Shown here piece after piece: positions 21,268-29,720 of a stretch of DNA of 64,000 bases. Both the position numbers and the translations under genes were made by a program. Every line of letters begins with the position of its first letter. The first letter of the stretch is position 1. The notes beneath the pieces are model-generated. The model made no database searches and was not told the origin of the DNA. It was given only the letters and a program-made list of their open reading frames with translations. The stretch covers positions 930,001 to 994,000 of the forward strand of contig NZ_QRBB01000001.1 in the NCBI RefSeq assembly GCF_003363135.1, written 5' to 3'. This DNA is from Alteriqipengyuania lutimaris. Lineage in GTDB: Bacteria > Pseudomonadota > Alphaproteobacteria > Sphingomonadales > Sphingomonadaceae.

Positions 21268-21675
21268 GTGCGTAACCCTGGGTTGATTCTCATCCTGCTG
21301 GTCGTAGGCGCTTTGCTGCTCCCCCTCGCGATGTGGGGCGTGCCCCAGTATCGGCTCTATTCCGAAAGACTGGCCGGAGAGGCGCGACTGGCCGAAGCCC
21401 AGTCTTCTCGCAGGATCGCGATTCTCGAAGCCGAAGCGCGCCGCGAAAGCGCGGTTGCGCTCGCCGAGGCGGAAGTGCTGCGAGCCGAAGGCGCGGCGCG
21501 GGCCAACCAGATCTTGCAGGATTCGCTCGGGGGACCCGAGGGATATCTTCGTTACCTGCAGATCCAAGCGCTCGAACGGGCGAACGCGAACCTCATCTAC
21601 GTCCCGACCGAAGCCGGTCTGCCCGTGACCGAGGCATCGCGCCTGCGGAGCCCGCGGGCGGTGGTGGCGGACTAG
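21268..21675 (+). CDS. Membrane-anchored SPFH-like/coiled-coil protein
   Basis: The 135-residue product starts at GTG 21268. One N-terminal membrane helix is followed by an Ala/Glu/Arg-rich coiled coil (about residues 35-85) and a short domain containing LRYLQIQALERANANLIYVPTEAG. This matches the C-terminal part of SPFH/stomatin-type proteins (FLEALSK-like region) but lacks the SPFH domain itself. Function is unknown; it may scaffold a membrane complex. Confidence 0.65.
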   Translation: MRNPGLILILLVVGALLLPLAMWGVPQYRLYSERLAGEARLAEAQSSRRIAILEAEARRESAVALAEAEVLRAEGAARANQILQDSLGGPEGYLRYLQIQALERANANLIYVPTEAGLPVTEASRLRSPRAVVAD

Positions 21676-21752
21676 AGCCGCGCAAGCTCACCGACCTTGC
21701 GAGGTTGGGGGCATAGCACTCCCGTGCAGAGCGGTTGGGAAAAGGAATAATC

Positions 21753-21920
21753 TTGGACCTGCTTGCAATCGCTACGATCATCGTCGCTGTGCTGGTCGTC
21801 GGCGTGGCAATCGCCGTCTTCCGAATGCCGCAGGAAAAGCGGTCGAGGGTCATGATGCTGCTTGCATCGCTCTTGATGCTGATGACGGTGATGCTGCTGT
21901 TCGGTTCGCAAGGCGATTGA
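21753..21920 (+). CDS. Small two-helix membrane protein
   Basis: The 55-residue product reads from TTG at 21753, preceded by AAAAGGAA at good spacing. An in-frame TTG 18 bases upstream is less well placed. Two hydrophobic helices flank a short basic loop (RMPQEKRSR). A bidirectional terminator follows. Function is unknown. Confidence 0.6.
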   Translation: MDLLAIATIIVAVLVVGVAIAVFRMPQEKRSRVMMLLASLLMLMTVMLLFGSQGD

Positions 21921-21931
21921 GGTTGCGCACG

Positions 21932-21970
21932 AAAAACCCCGGCGCGCAATGATGGCGGGCCGGGGGTTTT
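21932..21970. terminator. Bidirectional rho-independent terminator
   Basis: An ACCCC-GGC stem pairs with GCC-GGGG and is flanked by A runs on the left and T runs on the right, so it ends transcripts from both strands. It separates the convergent small membrane gene and the DUF2171 gene. Confidence 0.8.
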
Positions 21971-22011
21971 CTGATCAATGAGCCGATACTCCGACTCTCC
22001 GTTTGGTTCGG

Positions 22012-22251
22012 TCAGGCAGTGGTCGCCTTGTTGCCGAGGCCCACGGGCAGCGGCGTGCCTTCCTTCAGCACGACACGGTTGTCTTCGAGCTTGTCCACCG
22101 CGTCGAGGGCGATGAAGTGGTGCTGGCTGTCCATCGCGTCGGACTTGGTCAGCTTGATGCGCTCGTCTTCGACTTCGTCCACCGTACCCACGTGCTGCTT
22201 GCTCGCGTCGACGATTTCCATGTGTTCCTTGATGCGAATTTTCTCGAACAT
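22012..22251 (-). CDS. DUF2171 domain protein
   Basis: The 79-residue product matches the DUF2171 layout: a short beta-rich PRC-barrel-like fold with the block DASKQHVGTVDEVE and a DSQHHFI segment. GGAG lies six bases before ATG at 22251. These are small soluble proteins common in Sphingomonadales, possibly stress-related; no biochemical role is known. Confidence 0.82.
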   Translation of the reverse strand: MFEKIRIKEHMEIVDASKQHVGTVDEVEDERIKLTKSDAMDSQHHFIALDAVDKLEDNRVVLKEGTPLPVGLGNKATTA

Positions 22252-22385
22252 AAATTGCTCCGATCTTGTCTTGTTTTTCAAGGGCCTGCTTCGGCCCGCC
22301 TTACATAAAACCAACGGCTGGACCGGCTGAATCGTTCCGCAGTTCGTCGCTGTAGAACAACGCCTTGCGAAACGGGCGGCTGAGT

Positions 22386-22535
22386 TCAGTCCTTCTCGGC
22401 CGCCGCGTTCTTTTCCTTTTCGCTGTCGCGCTCTTTTTCGACACGCGGTCCGGTGCGCGGCGGCTCGATCGGTCCGCTCTCCTTCTTCAGAGTCACGCGG
22501 CGGCTGTCGCCGGGCTCGTAGGTCTGGTCGGTCAT
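22386..22535 (-). CDS. Small charged protein (49 aa), unknown
   Basis: ATG at 22535 has an AAAGGA ribosome binding site. The 49-residue product is highly charged, opening MTDQTYEPGDSRRV and closing with a Lys/Glu-rich tail. It is short but has normal codon use. No family recognised; probably disordered. Confidence 0.55.
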   Translation of the reverse strand: MTDQTYEPGDSRRVTLKKESGPIEPPRTGPRVEKERDSEKEKNAAAEKD

Positions 22536-22599
22536 TTTTCGATCCTTTCACCTCACCAAACCATTGAGCGAAAAGCCCCGTTCCTTCATCCTTTAGGCC

Positions 22600-23175
22600 A
22601 TGGCGGAAGACGAGATCATCCGTATCGGGGCCTTCACGCTCGCCGATGGGGACGTGGGCTGGGCGATAGGCTTCGGCGTCGTCGTGGTGGCATTCGTCAT
22701 GGCACCCGCCGCGCGCTGGCATTGACGCGAGTGGCGTATCCGCCGCGCCCTTGCGCAAGGCGATGGCGATCAGGCCGAATATCTGATGATCGAGCGTGAC
22801 GAAGCCCGGTCGCCCGGATCGATCGCGGGCACGGTCCTGCTGGCTCTGCTGGCCCCGTTCGCCCTGATCGGCTTGCTGATCTTTCAGGAGAACTTCGCAA
22901 GCGAGCTCGAGCAGATGCTGGGCGAGGGATGGGGGGTGGGGGCGGCTTTACTCACCGTCGGCTTCATGACGGGGCTGAGCTACCTCGTCGGGCGCATCGG
23001 CCGGAACATGATGTCGCCTGCCGAACTCGCCGCGCTGGAGGAAGAGGAGGAGCACCGACGCTGGATGCAGTCGATCGACGGGGATTCGATGCCCGGTCTG
23101 ATCTTTGCAGTCGCAGGCGGGGCTGCGATCCTGACGGCCATCTATTTCCTCGCCGAAGCGATCACCCCCGGCTAG
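22600..23175 (+). pseudogene. Membrane protein gene interrupted by an in-frame TGA (or two adjacent genes)
   Basis: One frame runs from ATG 22600 to the stop at 23175 with a single TGA at 22723-22725. Before it are 41 residues with one membrane helix. After it the frame is protein-like from the very next codon (REWRIRRALAQGDGDQAEY), although the first usable start is ATG at 22786. The downstream part (129 residues) has three membrane helices and an acidic AALEEEEEHRRW loop. The continuous coding character across the stop suggests a nonsense mutation in a gene of about 190 residues. If translated separately, the second gene is 22786-23175. Function is unknown. Confidence 0.6.
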
Positions 23176-23329
23176 CCGCGCCTCCCGGCCCAAAGGCGGT
23201 AGCGCGGCGACCGCTTATCCCCGACCCATTGATCCGGCTTGCTATCGAATCACCGCTGTGATTCCTTATGTTGGTACATCCAGTCAGATCGCCAACACCG
23301 AAGAAGGCCCCCGCGCCCGGAGAACACCA

Positions 23330-24394
23330 ATGTCGCTGCTCGAAGCCCGCAAGACCTACAAGCCCTTCGAATATCCGTGGGCCTACGACTTCTGGAAGCG
23401 CCAGCAGCAGATCCACTGGATGCCCGAGGAAGTCCCGCTGGGCGAGGATTGCCGCGACTGGGCGCAGAAGATCACCGAGCACGAGCGCAACCTGCTCACG
23501 CAGATCTTCCGCTTCTTCACCCAGGCCGACGTCGAGGTGCAGGATTGCTACCACGACAAGTACGGCCGCGTGTTCAAGCCGACCGAGGTCAAGATGATGC
23601 TGACCGCGTTCTCCAATATGGAGACCGTGCACATCGCGGCCTACAGCCACCTGCTCGACACGATCGGCATGCCCGAATCCGAATATTCCGCCTTCATGGA
23701 ATACGAGGAAATGAAGGACAAGCATGACTACCTGCAGGTCTTCGGGGTCGACACGGACGAGGATATCGCCCGCACGCTGGCGGCATTCGGCGGCTTCACC
23801 GAAGGCATGCAGCTGTTCGCCAGCTTCGCCATGCTGATGAACTTCCCGCGCTTCAACAAGATGAAGGGCATGGGCCAGATCGTCAGCTGGTCGGTCCGCG
23901 ACGAAAGCCTCCACTGCGAAGGCATCATCCGCCTGTTCCACGAATTCGTGCGCGAGCGGGACTGCTACACCAAGGCGGTGAAGGAAGACATCATCGACAT
24001 CGCGCAGAAGTCGGTGCGGCTGGAAGACAACTTCATCGACCTCGCCTTCGAGATGGGGCCGGTGAGCGGGATGACCGCGAAGGAGATCAAGAAGTACATC
24101 CGCTACATCGCGGACTGGCGGCTGGGCCAGCTGGGCCTGCAGCCGATCTACATGATCGACGAGCACCCGCTCCCCTGGCTCGCCCCGCTGCTCAACGGCG
24201 TGGAGCACGCCAACTTCTTCGAACAGCGCGCGACCGAATATTCCAAGGGCGCCACCAAGGGCGACTGGAACACGGTGTGGAGCACCTTTGACAAGCGCAA
24301 CAAGGCCAAGGCCGCGAACGAGGAAGAGCTTGCGGCGGACGACGGGCCGGGGCTGTTCGGGGATGATGCCGGGGGCGTGCAGGCGGCGGAATAA
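23330..24394 (+). CDS. nrdB: Class I ribonucleoside-diphosphate reductase, beta subunit
   Basis: The 354-residue product has the ferritin-like helices with the metal ligands expected for class I beta subunits: EXXH in METVHIAAYSH and ExxxH in SLHCEGIIRLFHEF. It has a C-terminal tail for docking to NrdA. ATG at 23330 is preceded by GGAG at seven bases and starts the conserved TYKPFEYPWAYDFW block; the upstream in-frame start at 23258 adds an unconserved leader. No ATP-cone is fused to it. It generates the tyrosyl (or metal) radical used by NrdA. Confidence 0.95.
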   Translation: MSLLEARKTYKPFEYPWAYDFWKRQQQIHWMPEEVPLGEDCRDWAQKITEHERNLLTQIFRFFTQADVEVQDCYHDKYGRVFKPTEVKMMLTAFSNMETVHIAAYSHLLDTIGMPESEYSAFMEYEEMKDKHDYLQVFGVDTDEDIARTLAAFGGFTEGMQLFASFAMLMNFPRFNKMKGMGQIVSWSVRDESLHCEGIIRLFHEFVRERDCYTKAVKEDIIDIAQKSVRLEDNFIDLAFEMGPVSGMTAKEIKKYIRYIADWRLGQLGLQPIYMIDEHPLPWLAPLLNGVEHANFFEQRATEYSKGATKGDWNTVWSTFDKRNKAKAANEEELAADDGPGLFGDDAGGVQAAE

Positions 24395-25119
24395 TGAATC
24401 CCGATTATTCGACCACTGCGCAATCAGCTTTTGAAAGCGCGACAAAAACCGAAAGCGGTTTGGTCTGTGGGACGAAAACGAAGTTCGTCTGCCCATTCCC
24501 CAGTTGCCGCACCTACGCTGTTCAGCATTGGGGTAATCATCTCAATCCAGTTCAAATCCATAGTGGAGGTCATTATCCTCGTCAGACTGGCGATTTAGTA
24601 CCGCTTTGTACCTCAAGATGCGAAGCATGTAATCAGGAAGCCATCTATATTGGAGGCAAGATTGCTTTCCCTGCGGATAGCGACGCTCCAATGCCCGCTG
24701 CTGACCTGCCCACCGACTGCATTGCCGACTTTCAGGAAGCGCGAGAAATTCTACCCCGATCACCTCGAGGCTCCTCAGCACTTCTAAGGTTGGTTCTGCA
24801 AAAACTCTTACCTCATCTCGGGGCAACGAAATCTAAGATTGACTCTGCCATTGGTGAGTTGGTTGCTGCGGGCAAGATAAAAGAGCCCATTCAGAAGGCG
24901 TTGGATATCGTTCGTGTCATCGGTAACGAAAGCGTACATCCCGGAGAGATGGATCTCCAAGACGATCGGGACACCGCCCTTGGCCTTTTTCGAATAATCA
25001 ACTTGATTGTCGAAACAGAGATAACTGAGCCAAAGCGTTTGAATGCTTTGTACACCTCGCTACCAAAGTCGAAGCTTGATGGCATCGCAAACAGAGACGG
25101 GAAGGCAGCTCAGCCTTAG
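24394..25119 (+). CDS. DUF4145 domain protein
   Basis: The 241-residue product begins at an ATG that overlaps the nrdB stop (TAATG). An N-terminal Cys/His region (CPFPSC...H...CTSRCEAC) looks like a zinc site. The C-terminal half is a helical DUF4145 domain with the hallmark IGNESVHPGE block. DUF4145 proteins often occur in mobile and defence islands, sometimes fused to restriction enzymes. The base composition is clearly lower in GC and the codon use rougher than in the neighbours, so this is probably acquired DNA. A role in phage defence is inference. Confidence 0.78.
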   Translation: MNPDYSTTAQSAFESATKTESGLVCGTKTKFVCPFPSCRTYAVQHWGNHLNPVQIHSGGHYPRQTGDLVPLCTSRCEACNQEAIYIGGKIAFPADSDAPMPAADLPTDCIADFQEAREILPRSPRGSSALLRLVLQKLLPHLGATKSKIDSAIGELVAAGKIKEPIQKALDIVRVIGNESVHPGEMDLQDDRDTALGLFRIINLIVETEITEPKRLNALYTSLPKSKLDGIANRDGKAAQP

Positions 25120-25137
25120 ACTTACCCGCTCCACCTT

Positions 25138-25400
25138 TCACCGCCAATAATCCCGCCGCTCGGCGCCGTCATAGCGGCCCGAGCGCAGGCAGCAGCGCTT
25201 GAAATCTCTTCCCCGAACCGCACGGGCACGGGTCGTTCCGCCCGAGCTTTTCGAGCAGTTCGATCTGGCCACCCTTGATCGTCCGCAGCTTTCCGTTCTT
25301 GGCGCGCTTCACGCGCGTCTCGCTGGGGAAGCCCGTACGCCGTTTGCTGGTCCGCTCGAAAGCTGGGGCCGGTGTCGTGGTTTTCGTAATCGTGGGTCAT
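25138..25400 (-). pseudogene. SEC-C motif protein gene with two single-base frameshifts
   Basis: ATG at 25400 has a perfect AGGAGG ribosome binding site, but its frame becomes meaningless after a few codons. Dropping one base from the CCC run (GGG at 25394-25396 on the plus strand) gives a basic, well-coded protein. Its SEC-C zinc motif CPCGSGKRF runs into a second shift at a TTT run (AAA at 25202-25204). Dropping one T restores KRCC and the end RRDYWR at 25138. The intact protein would be about 86 residues, with the C-terminal CxCGSGxxxxxCC knuckle seen in SecA tails and many small proteins. Both changes are one-base gains in short homopolymers. Confidence 0.65.
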
Positions 25401-25450
25401 CGTAACCTCCTGTTTTTGTGCCCGGACGCGTCGCGTGCCCGGGCATTCAC

Positions 25451-25693
25451 TCAATGGACCGGATGCCGATCCGGTATGGCGACGATCTGCCAGCGGTCGC
25501 GGTAGAGCAGCTAGCCCGGGTCGCGGGTCCAGTTGCGCTCAACCGGCCCGCCGCATTCCTCGACCAGGCTGACGAGCGCTTCCATATGGGCAAGCATCTC
25601 GCGCGCATTGTTACGGAACCAGAAGATGCCCTTGCGTTCCGCATGACGGGCGTGAGGATCGGAAGAGCGCTTAACTACACTCGCATTCACCAT
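25451..25693 (-). pseudogene. Small conserved protein gene with premature TAG
   Basis: From ATG 25693 the frame gives 60 residues ending WTRDPG and stops at TAG (25511-25513). The same frame continues sensibly for 19 codons (LLYRDRWQIVAIPDRHPVH) to TGA at 25451. A Tyr codon at the TAG would restore a DPGYLLYRD motif, so a nonsense change is the simplest reading. The protein has a helical AREMLAHMEALVSLVEECG segment. Function is unknown. Confidence 0.5.
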
Positions 25694-25738
25694 TCATCGT
25701 TACGCATTACACACCAAGCGCCGTCTATCCTGAGCGAT

Positions 25739-26044
25739 ATGAAACGCGCGCTTGAAGCAGTTGGGACCGTTGGCCTGATCGGCGTGGTGGCAGTCGCCAA
25801 TTTCGGCCTGCCCGACTTCTCAGGCGCTTCCGAGCAAGACGCACTCGCCGCGCGCCAGGCCTCGTTCGAACAGCGCTGGGGCGATCCGGCTGACCGGATC
25901 GACTACAGCGCAGCCTCCTACCCGAATTGCGATGCCGCTCGCGCCGCCGGGGTTGCACCTTTGTATGCAGGCGAGCCCGGCTACGGACCACATCTCGACC
26001 GCGACAATGATGGTGTCGCTTGCGAGCCTTATCGGGGGCGGTAG
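25739..26044 (+). CDS. Excalibur calcium-binding domain protein
   Basis: The 101-residue product has an N-terminal membrane anchor or signal helix. Its C-terminal excalibur domain (YPNCDAARAAG...LDRDNDGVACEPY) has the DxDxDG calcium loop and the paired Cys. Excalibur domains occur on extracellular proteins, often with nucleases; the convergent neighbour is a thermonuclease, which fits. The start ATG at 25739 directly precedes the hydrophobic segment. Confidence 0.82.
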   Translation: MKRALEAVGTVGLIGVVAVANFGLPDFSGASEQDALAARQASFEQRWGDPADRIDYSAASYPNCDAARAAGVAPLYAGEPGYGPHLDRDNDGVACEPYRGR

Positions 26045-26051
26045 CCCTGCC

Positions 26052-26612
26052 TCAACACCAGCTCCGCCCGGCGCCGCCCCAGCGCGTTGCAACCCCCTCC
26101 GCTGCCAGCATCTCGACCGCGCTCTCGCCGCCGCGGGCCAGCACGCGCAGCTTGCGGCCGTAGCGGTCCTCTTCGTGGCCCTCGGGGTGGGGGTGGACCT
26201 CGAACGCGCCTGCGTTGAGCCATGCCGTCAGCCGCTCGGTCGCGCGCATTCCCAGCGCGCGTTCGGCTTCGCAGTCGGGGCCGAAGATCTCCGGCGCGTC
26301 GATATCGGCGATGCGGATCTTCTCGCCGTGAAGCCAGATCGTGTCGCCATCGACCACGCAGGTCGTCCGCGCGCCCGCAACGCAGCGGTGGAACGTGGCG
26401 GAGACCGGCGCAATCGCCGCCTCGGTCTCGGCTTCGTCCTGCGTCAGCGCGCTCCACGGGAAGAGCACCGCCAGCACGGCCAGCGGCAGCACGATGGTGA
26501 GCGGCGTGACCGCATTGCGCCACGAGGATACGCGCGGCGCGGGCGGGGGCGGCCCGACGCGGCGGTACTCGCGGAACGCTGCCCGCCGATAGTCTGGAAC
26601 TTCGCGACCCAT
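26052..26612 (-). CDS. Thermonuclease (SNase-like) family protein
   Basis: The 186-residue product has an N-terminal membrane helix (about residues 35-55) and a staphylococcal nuclease OB-fold domain. The domain carries VDGDTIW, the catalytic Arg and Glu in RIADIDAPE and the second Arg in DRYGR. It would be a Ca2+-dependent nuclease on the outer face of the membrane. The tail is short, ending in RSWC. It is convergent with the excalibur gene. Confidence 0.88.
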   Translation of the reverse strand: MGREVPDYRRAAFREYRRVGPPPPAPRVSSWRNAVTPLTIVLPLAVLAVLFPWSALTQDEAETEAAIAPVSATFHRCVAGARTTCVVDGDTIWLHGEKIRIADIDAPEIFGPDCEAERALGMRATERLTAWLNAGAFEVHPHPEGHEEDRYGRKLRVLARGGESAVEMLAAEGVATRWGGAGRSWC

Positions 26613-26905
26613 CCCGCCGATATGGGCGGGCAGGAGTCAAGGATTGGTGAACGCGAGGGGCGGAATAGGCATTCCTAAGCCATTCAGAACAGACATGTTT
26701 TCGGGTGGGGCATGGGGCGGGCGCCGGCGGCGTTGGCAAGCGACACGATGCTGCGCACGATCGACCACAGGCAGATGACGAGTGCGATGCCGACGCCGTC
26801 AAGCGAGCCCTGGGCGGATCGCCCTGCCGGCGCCACCGCGATCTTGCCTTGCGCCCGGTACGGTGCGAGGTTCGGCGCGGATCTTGTCGCAACAGGAGCA
26901 TTGCC

Positions 26906-27151
26906 ATGACCGTCCGTTTCGCAGCCGCCCTATCGCTCGCCGCCGCGCTCGGCCTCGCCGCCTGCAGCGGGGAAGCCGAGGAGGAAACCTACGAGGTCGA
27001 CGCCACCGACGAGAGCGGGGGCGAGCTGATCGTCGCCGACGAGGAGGCGCAGGGCGTGCCGGTCGACGTGCCCGAAACCGAAATGACGAACGTGCCGCCC
27101 GAAGAGATGGAAGAGGGCATGCCGCAAGAGACGAACGCGCCCGACGAATAG
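26906..27151 (+). CDS. Acidic small lipoprotein
   Basis: The 81-residue product has a lipoprotein signal (lipobox LAAC) followed by a Glu/Asp/Pro-rich, probably disordered tail. ACAGGAG precedes ATG at 26906. The 293 bp upstream hold no convincing gene. Function is unknown. Confidence 0.7.
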   Translation: MTVRFAAALSLAAALGLAACSGEAEEETYEVDATDESGGELIVADEEAQGVPVDVPETEMTNVPPEEMEEGMPQETNAPDE

Positions 27152-27173
27152 GCGGGGCGACTGCCCGCCGGGG

Positions 27174-27851
27174 TCACCAGCCCCAGGCGGGCGGCGGCAC
27201 GCTGTCCATCGGCTCGCTCGCGTCGAACACCACGCGGAACAGCCGCGAGGGATCGCCCCGCCGCGTCAGCTGGTAGACGAATTGCGCGTCCGGCTCATGC
27301 GCCGGATCGACCTCGATCCGCCACACATTGGTGAGCGATGCGTCGAACGCGCCTTCGTGTTCCGGGCGCCCGAACAGCGCGATGCTTTCCGCATCGACGG
27401 GGAAATCGCGCGCCCGGGCCGTGCCCGCGGCATCGCTCGTCCCGCCATAGAAGGTCACCGCGTCCGCCTCGCTATCGGCATGGCGGTGGTCGTGCTTCAG
27501 GGTGACCGGTGCACCCGGCCCCTCGCGCGTCACGATCCATGTGCGGCTGCGGTTCCAGCCGCCCTCGTGTCCTACCGCTTCGCTGCTTGAGGACGTCGCT
27601 TGGGCATCGCCCTCGTAGATATGAAACGCGATTGCGATCCGCGTGTCGGAGCATTGCGCCCAGTGCGCGATCATCGGCTGCCCGCGAAAGGCCGCGTCGC
27701 GCGCATCCTCGCTCGCCAGCGCGCCGCGATAGGCATTGCCGCAATGGCTGGAGAGCGCGCTCCAGAACGAGGCGGGCTCGCGCGGCTGCACGGTGGCGCA
27801 GGCGCACAGGGCAAGGGCGAGCGGGGCGAGAGCGAGGGGCGCGAAGTTCAT
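27174..27851 (-). CDS. Putative lipoprotein of unknown function
   Basis: The 225-residue product begins at ATG 27851 with a lipoprotein signal (lipobox LCAC). The mature region has an SSHCGNAYRGAL segment and a long beta-rich domain with regularly spaced Trp and Asp, resembling uncharacterised secreted proteins of Sphingomonadales. The open frame extends upstream to 28400, but that part has no signal and overlaps the divergent gene. Confidence 0.72.
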   Translation of the reverse strand: MNFAPLALAPLALALCACATVQPREPASFWSALSSHCGNAYRGALASEDARDAAFRGQPMIAHWAQCSDTRIAIAFHIYEGDAQATSSSSEAVGHEGGWNRSRTWIVTREGPGAPVTLKHDHRHADSEADAVTFYGGTSDAAGTARARDFPVDAESIALFGRPEHEGAFDASLTNVWRIEVDPAHEPDAQFVYQLTRRGDPSRLFRVVFDASEPMDSVPPPAWGW

Positions 27852-28005
27852 GCGGCGGGAGACTGCGCAGCTGCGCGGCATAAGGCAAGCGCGCCCGCCT
27901 CCGCGACCTGTCCTGCCACCGCGCGGGCGCGGGTTTCCGCGCTTTCGGAACAAGGCGCGCGGCTGGACCATTTCTCCCCTGACCATTGCAACAGGAGAGA
28001 CGAGA

Positions 28006-28335
28006 ATGGCCGATCTGAACGACGACGCACCGATCCAGAAGCAGGGCACGAGCAAGTGGTTGTGGGTCGCGGTGATCGTGGTGCTGGCGATCGCGGCGGT
28101 GATCGTGTTCCTGAATGCCGATGGCGAGGATCCCGATCTGCCCGACAGCGCGGTAACCACGCAGGAAGAGCGGCTCGATACCGATCTGACCGACGAAAGC
28201 GAAGTCACCGACGAGGCGCTGGAAGATGTGAACGGGGTCAACCAGATCGACACGGTGACGCCCGAGGGCATGGACGCCACGGATGACGCCGCCACCGACG
28301 ACGACGAACCGGTGGTCGAGACGCAGGCCGAATAA
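28006..28335 (+). CDS. Single-pass membrane protein with acidic tail
   Basis: The 109-residue product starts at ATG 28006 after ACAGGAG. It has a 20-residue polar N-terminus, one membrane helix (about 18-37) and a strongly acidic Thr/Asp/Glu-rich tail. It is likely anchored in the inner membrane with the tail outside. Function is unknown. It precedes argB by 85 bp. Confidence 0.68.
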   Translation: MADLNDDAPIQKQGTSKWLWVAVIVVLAIAAVIVFLNADGEDPDLPDSAVTTQEERLDTDLTDESEVTDEALEDVNGVNQIDTVTPEGMDATDDAATDDDEPVVETQAE

Positions 28336-28420
28336 CACGGTGTTCGGCAGGGCGGGGCTCGGCAGGGGGGCGCGCGCTCCGCCTTTGCCAAACCGCACAT
28401 CCCTCGCTAGCGCGCATGGC

Positions 28421-29347
28421 ATGAGCGAGACCGAAACCGACGCCCCCGATGCAGGGGCGAAAGCCAGCGTCCTGATCGAGGCGCTGCCCTTCCTGCGCCG
28501 CTATGCCGGGCGCACCTTCGTGGTGAAATATGGCGGGCACGCGATGGGCGATACCGCCGCCGCGGCCAGCTTCGCGCAGGATGTCGTGCTGCTCAAGGCG
28601 GTCGGCATCAACCCCGTCGTCGTCCATGGCGGCGGGCCGCAGATCGGTGCGATGCTGGGTCGCCTGGGCGTCGAAAGCCGCTTCGTCGACGGCCTCCGCG
28701 TGACCGACGAGGCGACGGTCGAGGTTGCGGAGATGGTTCTCTCGGGCGCGATCAACAAGCAGATCGTGGCCGCGATCCAGGCCGCCGGGGGGCGCGCGCT
28801 GGGCGTATCGGGCAAGGATGCAGGGCTGGTGACGGCCCGCAAGGTCTCTCGCGAGACGCGCGCCGCCGATTACGAGAGCGACAGCGCGATCGAGGCACTG
28901 GTCGATCTCGGCTTCGTGGGCGAGCCTGCGGCGATCGATACGACGGTGATCGAGATGGCGACCGCCAGCGGCCTCATCCCGGTGATCGCGCCGATCGGCT
29001 CGGGCGAGGCGGGCGAAACCTTCAACATCAATGCCGACACCATGGCCGGCGCCATCGCCGGCGCGCTGGGCGCGGCGCGGCTGCTGCTGCTGACCGACGT
29101 CGCGGGCGTGCTCGGCGGCGATGGCCAGCTGGTGCCCGAGCTCGACGCGGACAGCATCGCGAAGCTTCGCGCAGCGGGCGTCATCAAGGGCGGGATGATC
29201 CCCAAGCTGGAGACCTGCCTTGCCGCGACCCGCGAAGGGTGCGAGGCGGCGGTGATTCTCGACGGGCGTGTGCCGCATGCGATGCTGCTCGAGTTCTTCA
29301 CCGCCAGCGGTGCCGGCACGCTCGTAAGAGCAGCCGAAAACGGCTAG
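28421..29347 (+). CDS. argB: Acetylglutamate kinase
   Basis: The 308-residue product has the amino-acid kinase fold: VKYGGHAMG near the N-terminus, [11 protein letters not shown] in the substrate loop, and the ATP-binding [10 protein letters not shown] block. It phosphorylates N-acetylglutamate, the second step of arginine synthesis. ATG at 28421 was chosen because the conserved start of the family begins shortly after; the open frame before it is unrelated leader. Confidence 0.96.
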   Translation: MSETETDAPDAGAKASVLIEALPFLRRYAGRTFVVKYGGHAMGDTAAAASFAQDVVLLKAVGINPVVVHGGGPQIGAMLGRLGVESRFVDGLRVTDEATVEVAEMVLSGAINKQIVAAIQAAGGRALGVSGKDAGLVTARKVSRETRAADYESDSAIEALVDLGFVGEPAAIDTTVIEMATASGLIPVIAPIGSGEAGETFNINADTMAGAIAGALGAARLLLLTDVAGVLGGDGQLVPELDADSIAKLRAAGVIKGGMIPKLETCLAATREGCEAAVILDGRVPHAMLLEFFTASGAGTLVRAAENG

Positions 29348-29368
29348 GCAAAGCTTGCACTCACCCCC

Positions 29369-29392
29369 AGGCGTCTTACCCTCCTAAGACGC
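29369..29392. promoter_or_regulatory. Perfect 9-bp hairpin between argB and yggT
   Basis: Arms GGCGTCTTA and TAAGACGCC with a six-base loop and no following T run. It could be an RNA-processing or pausing element in the argB-yggT-folD transcript. Its lack of a U tract argues against a simple terminator. Confidence 0.45.
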
Positions 29393-29423
29393 CCATCGGA
29401 ACACATCAGGAGACCGGGCCGCC

Positions 29424-29720
29424 ATGGAAGCCCTCTATACAATCTACCGGATCATCGAACTGCTCACGAACGTGCTGGTCATGCTGATCATCGTGCAATT
29501 CGTGATCGGCCTGCTGCTGGCGTTCAACGTGGTCAGCCGCGGCAATGATTTCGTGCTTGCCGTCTACCGTTCGATCAATTCGCTGCTCGAGCCCGTGCTC
29601 GGGCCCATCCGCCGGATTATGCCGCAGACCGGCGCGATCGACTTCTCGCCGCTGGTTCTGATTATCGGGCTGCAGATCATGCTCATCATCCTCAGCTCCA
29701 TCATCCGGAGCGTGGGGTGA
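29424..29720 (+). CDS. YggT family membrane protein
   Basis: The 98-residue product has two blocks of hydrophobic helix around the conserved segment [14 protein letters not shown], which defines the YggT family. AGGAG precedes the ATG. YggT-like proteins take part in osmotic stress and, in plastids, in cytochrome assembly; the bacterial role is poorly defined. It overlaps folD by four bases. Confidence 0.9.
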   Translation: MEALYTIYRIIELLTNVLVMLIIVQFVIGLLLAFNVVSRGNDFVLAVYRSINSLLEPVLGPIRRIMPQTGAIDFSPLVLIIGLQIMLIILSSIIRSVG

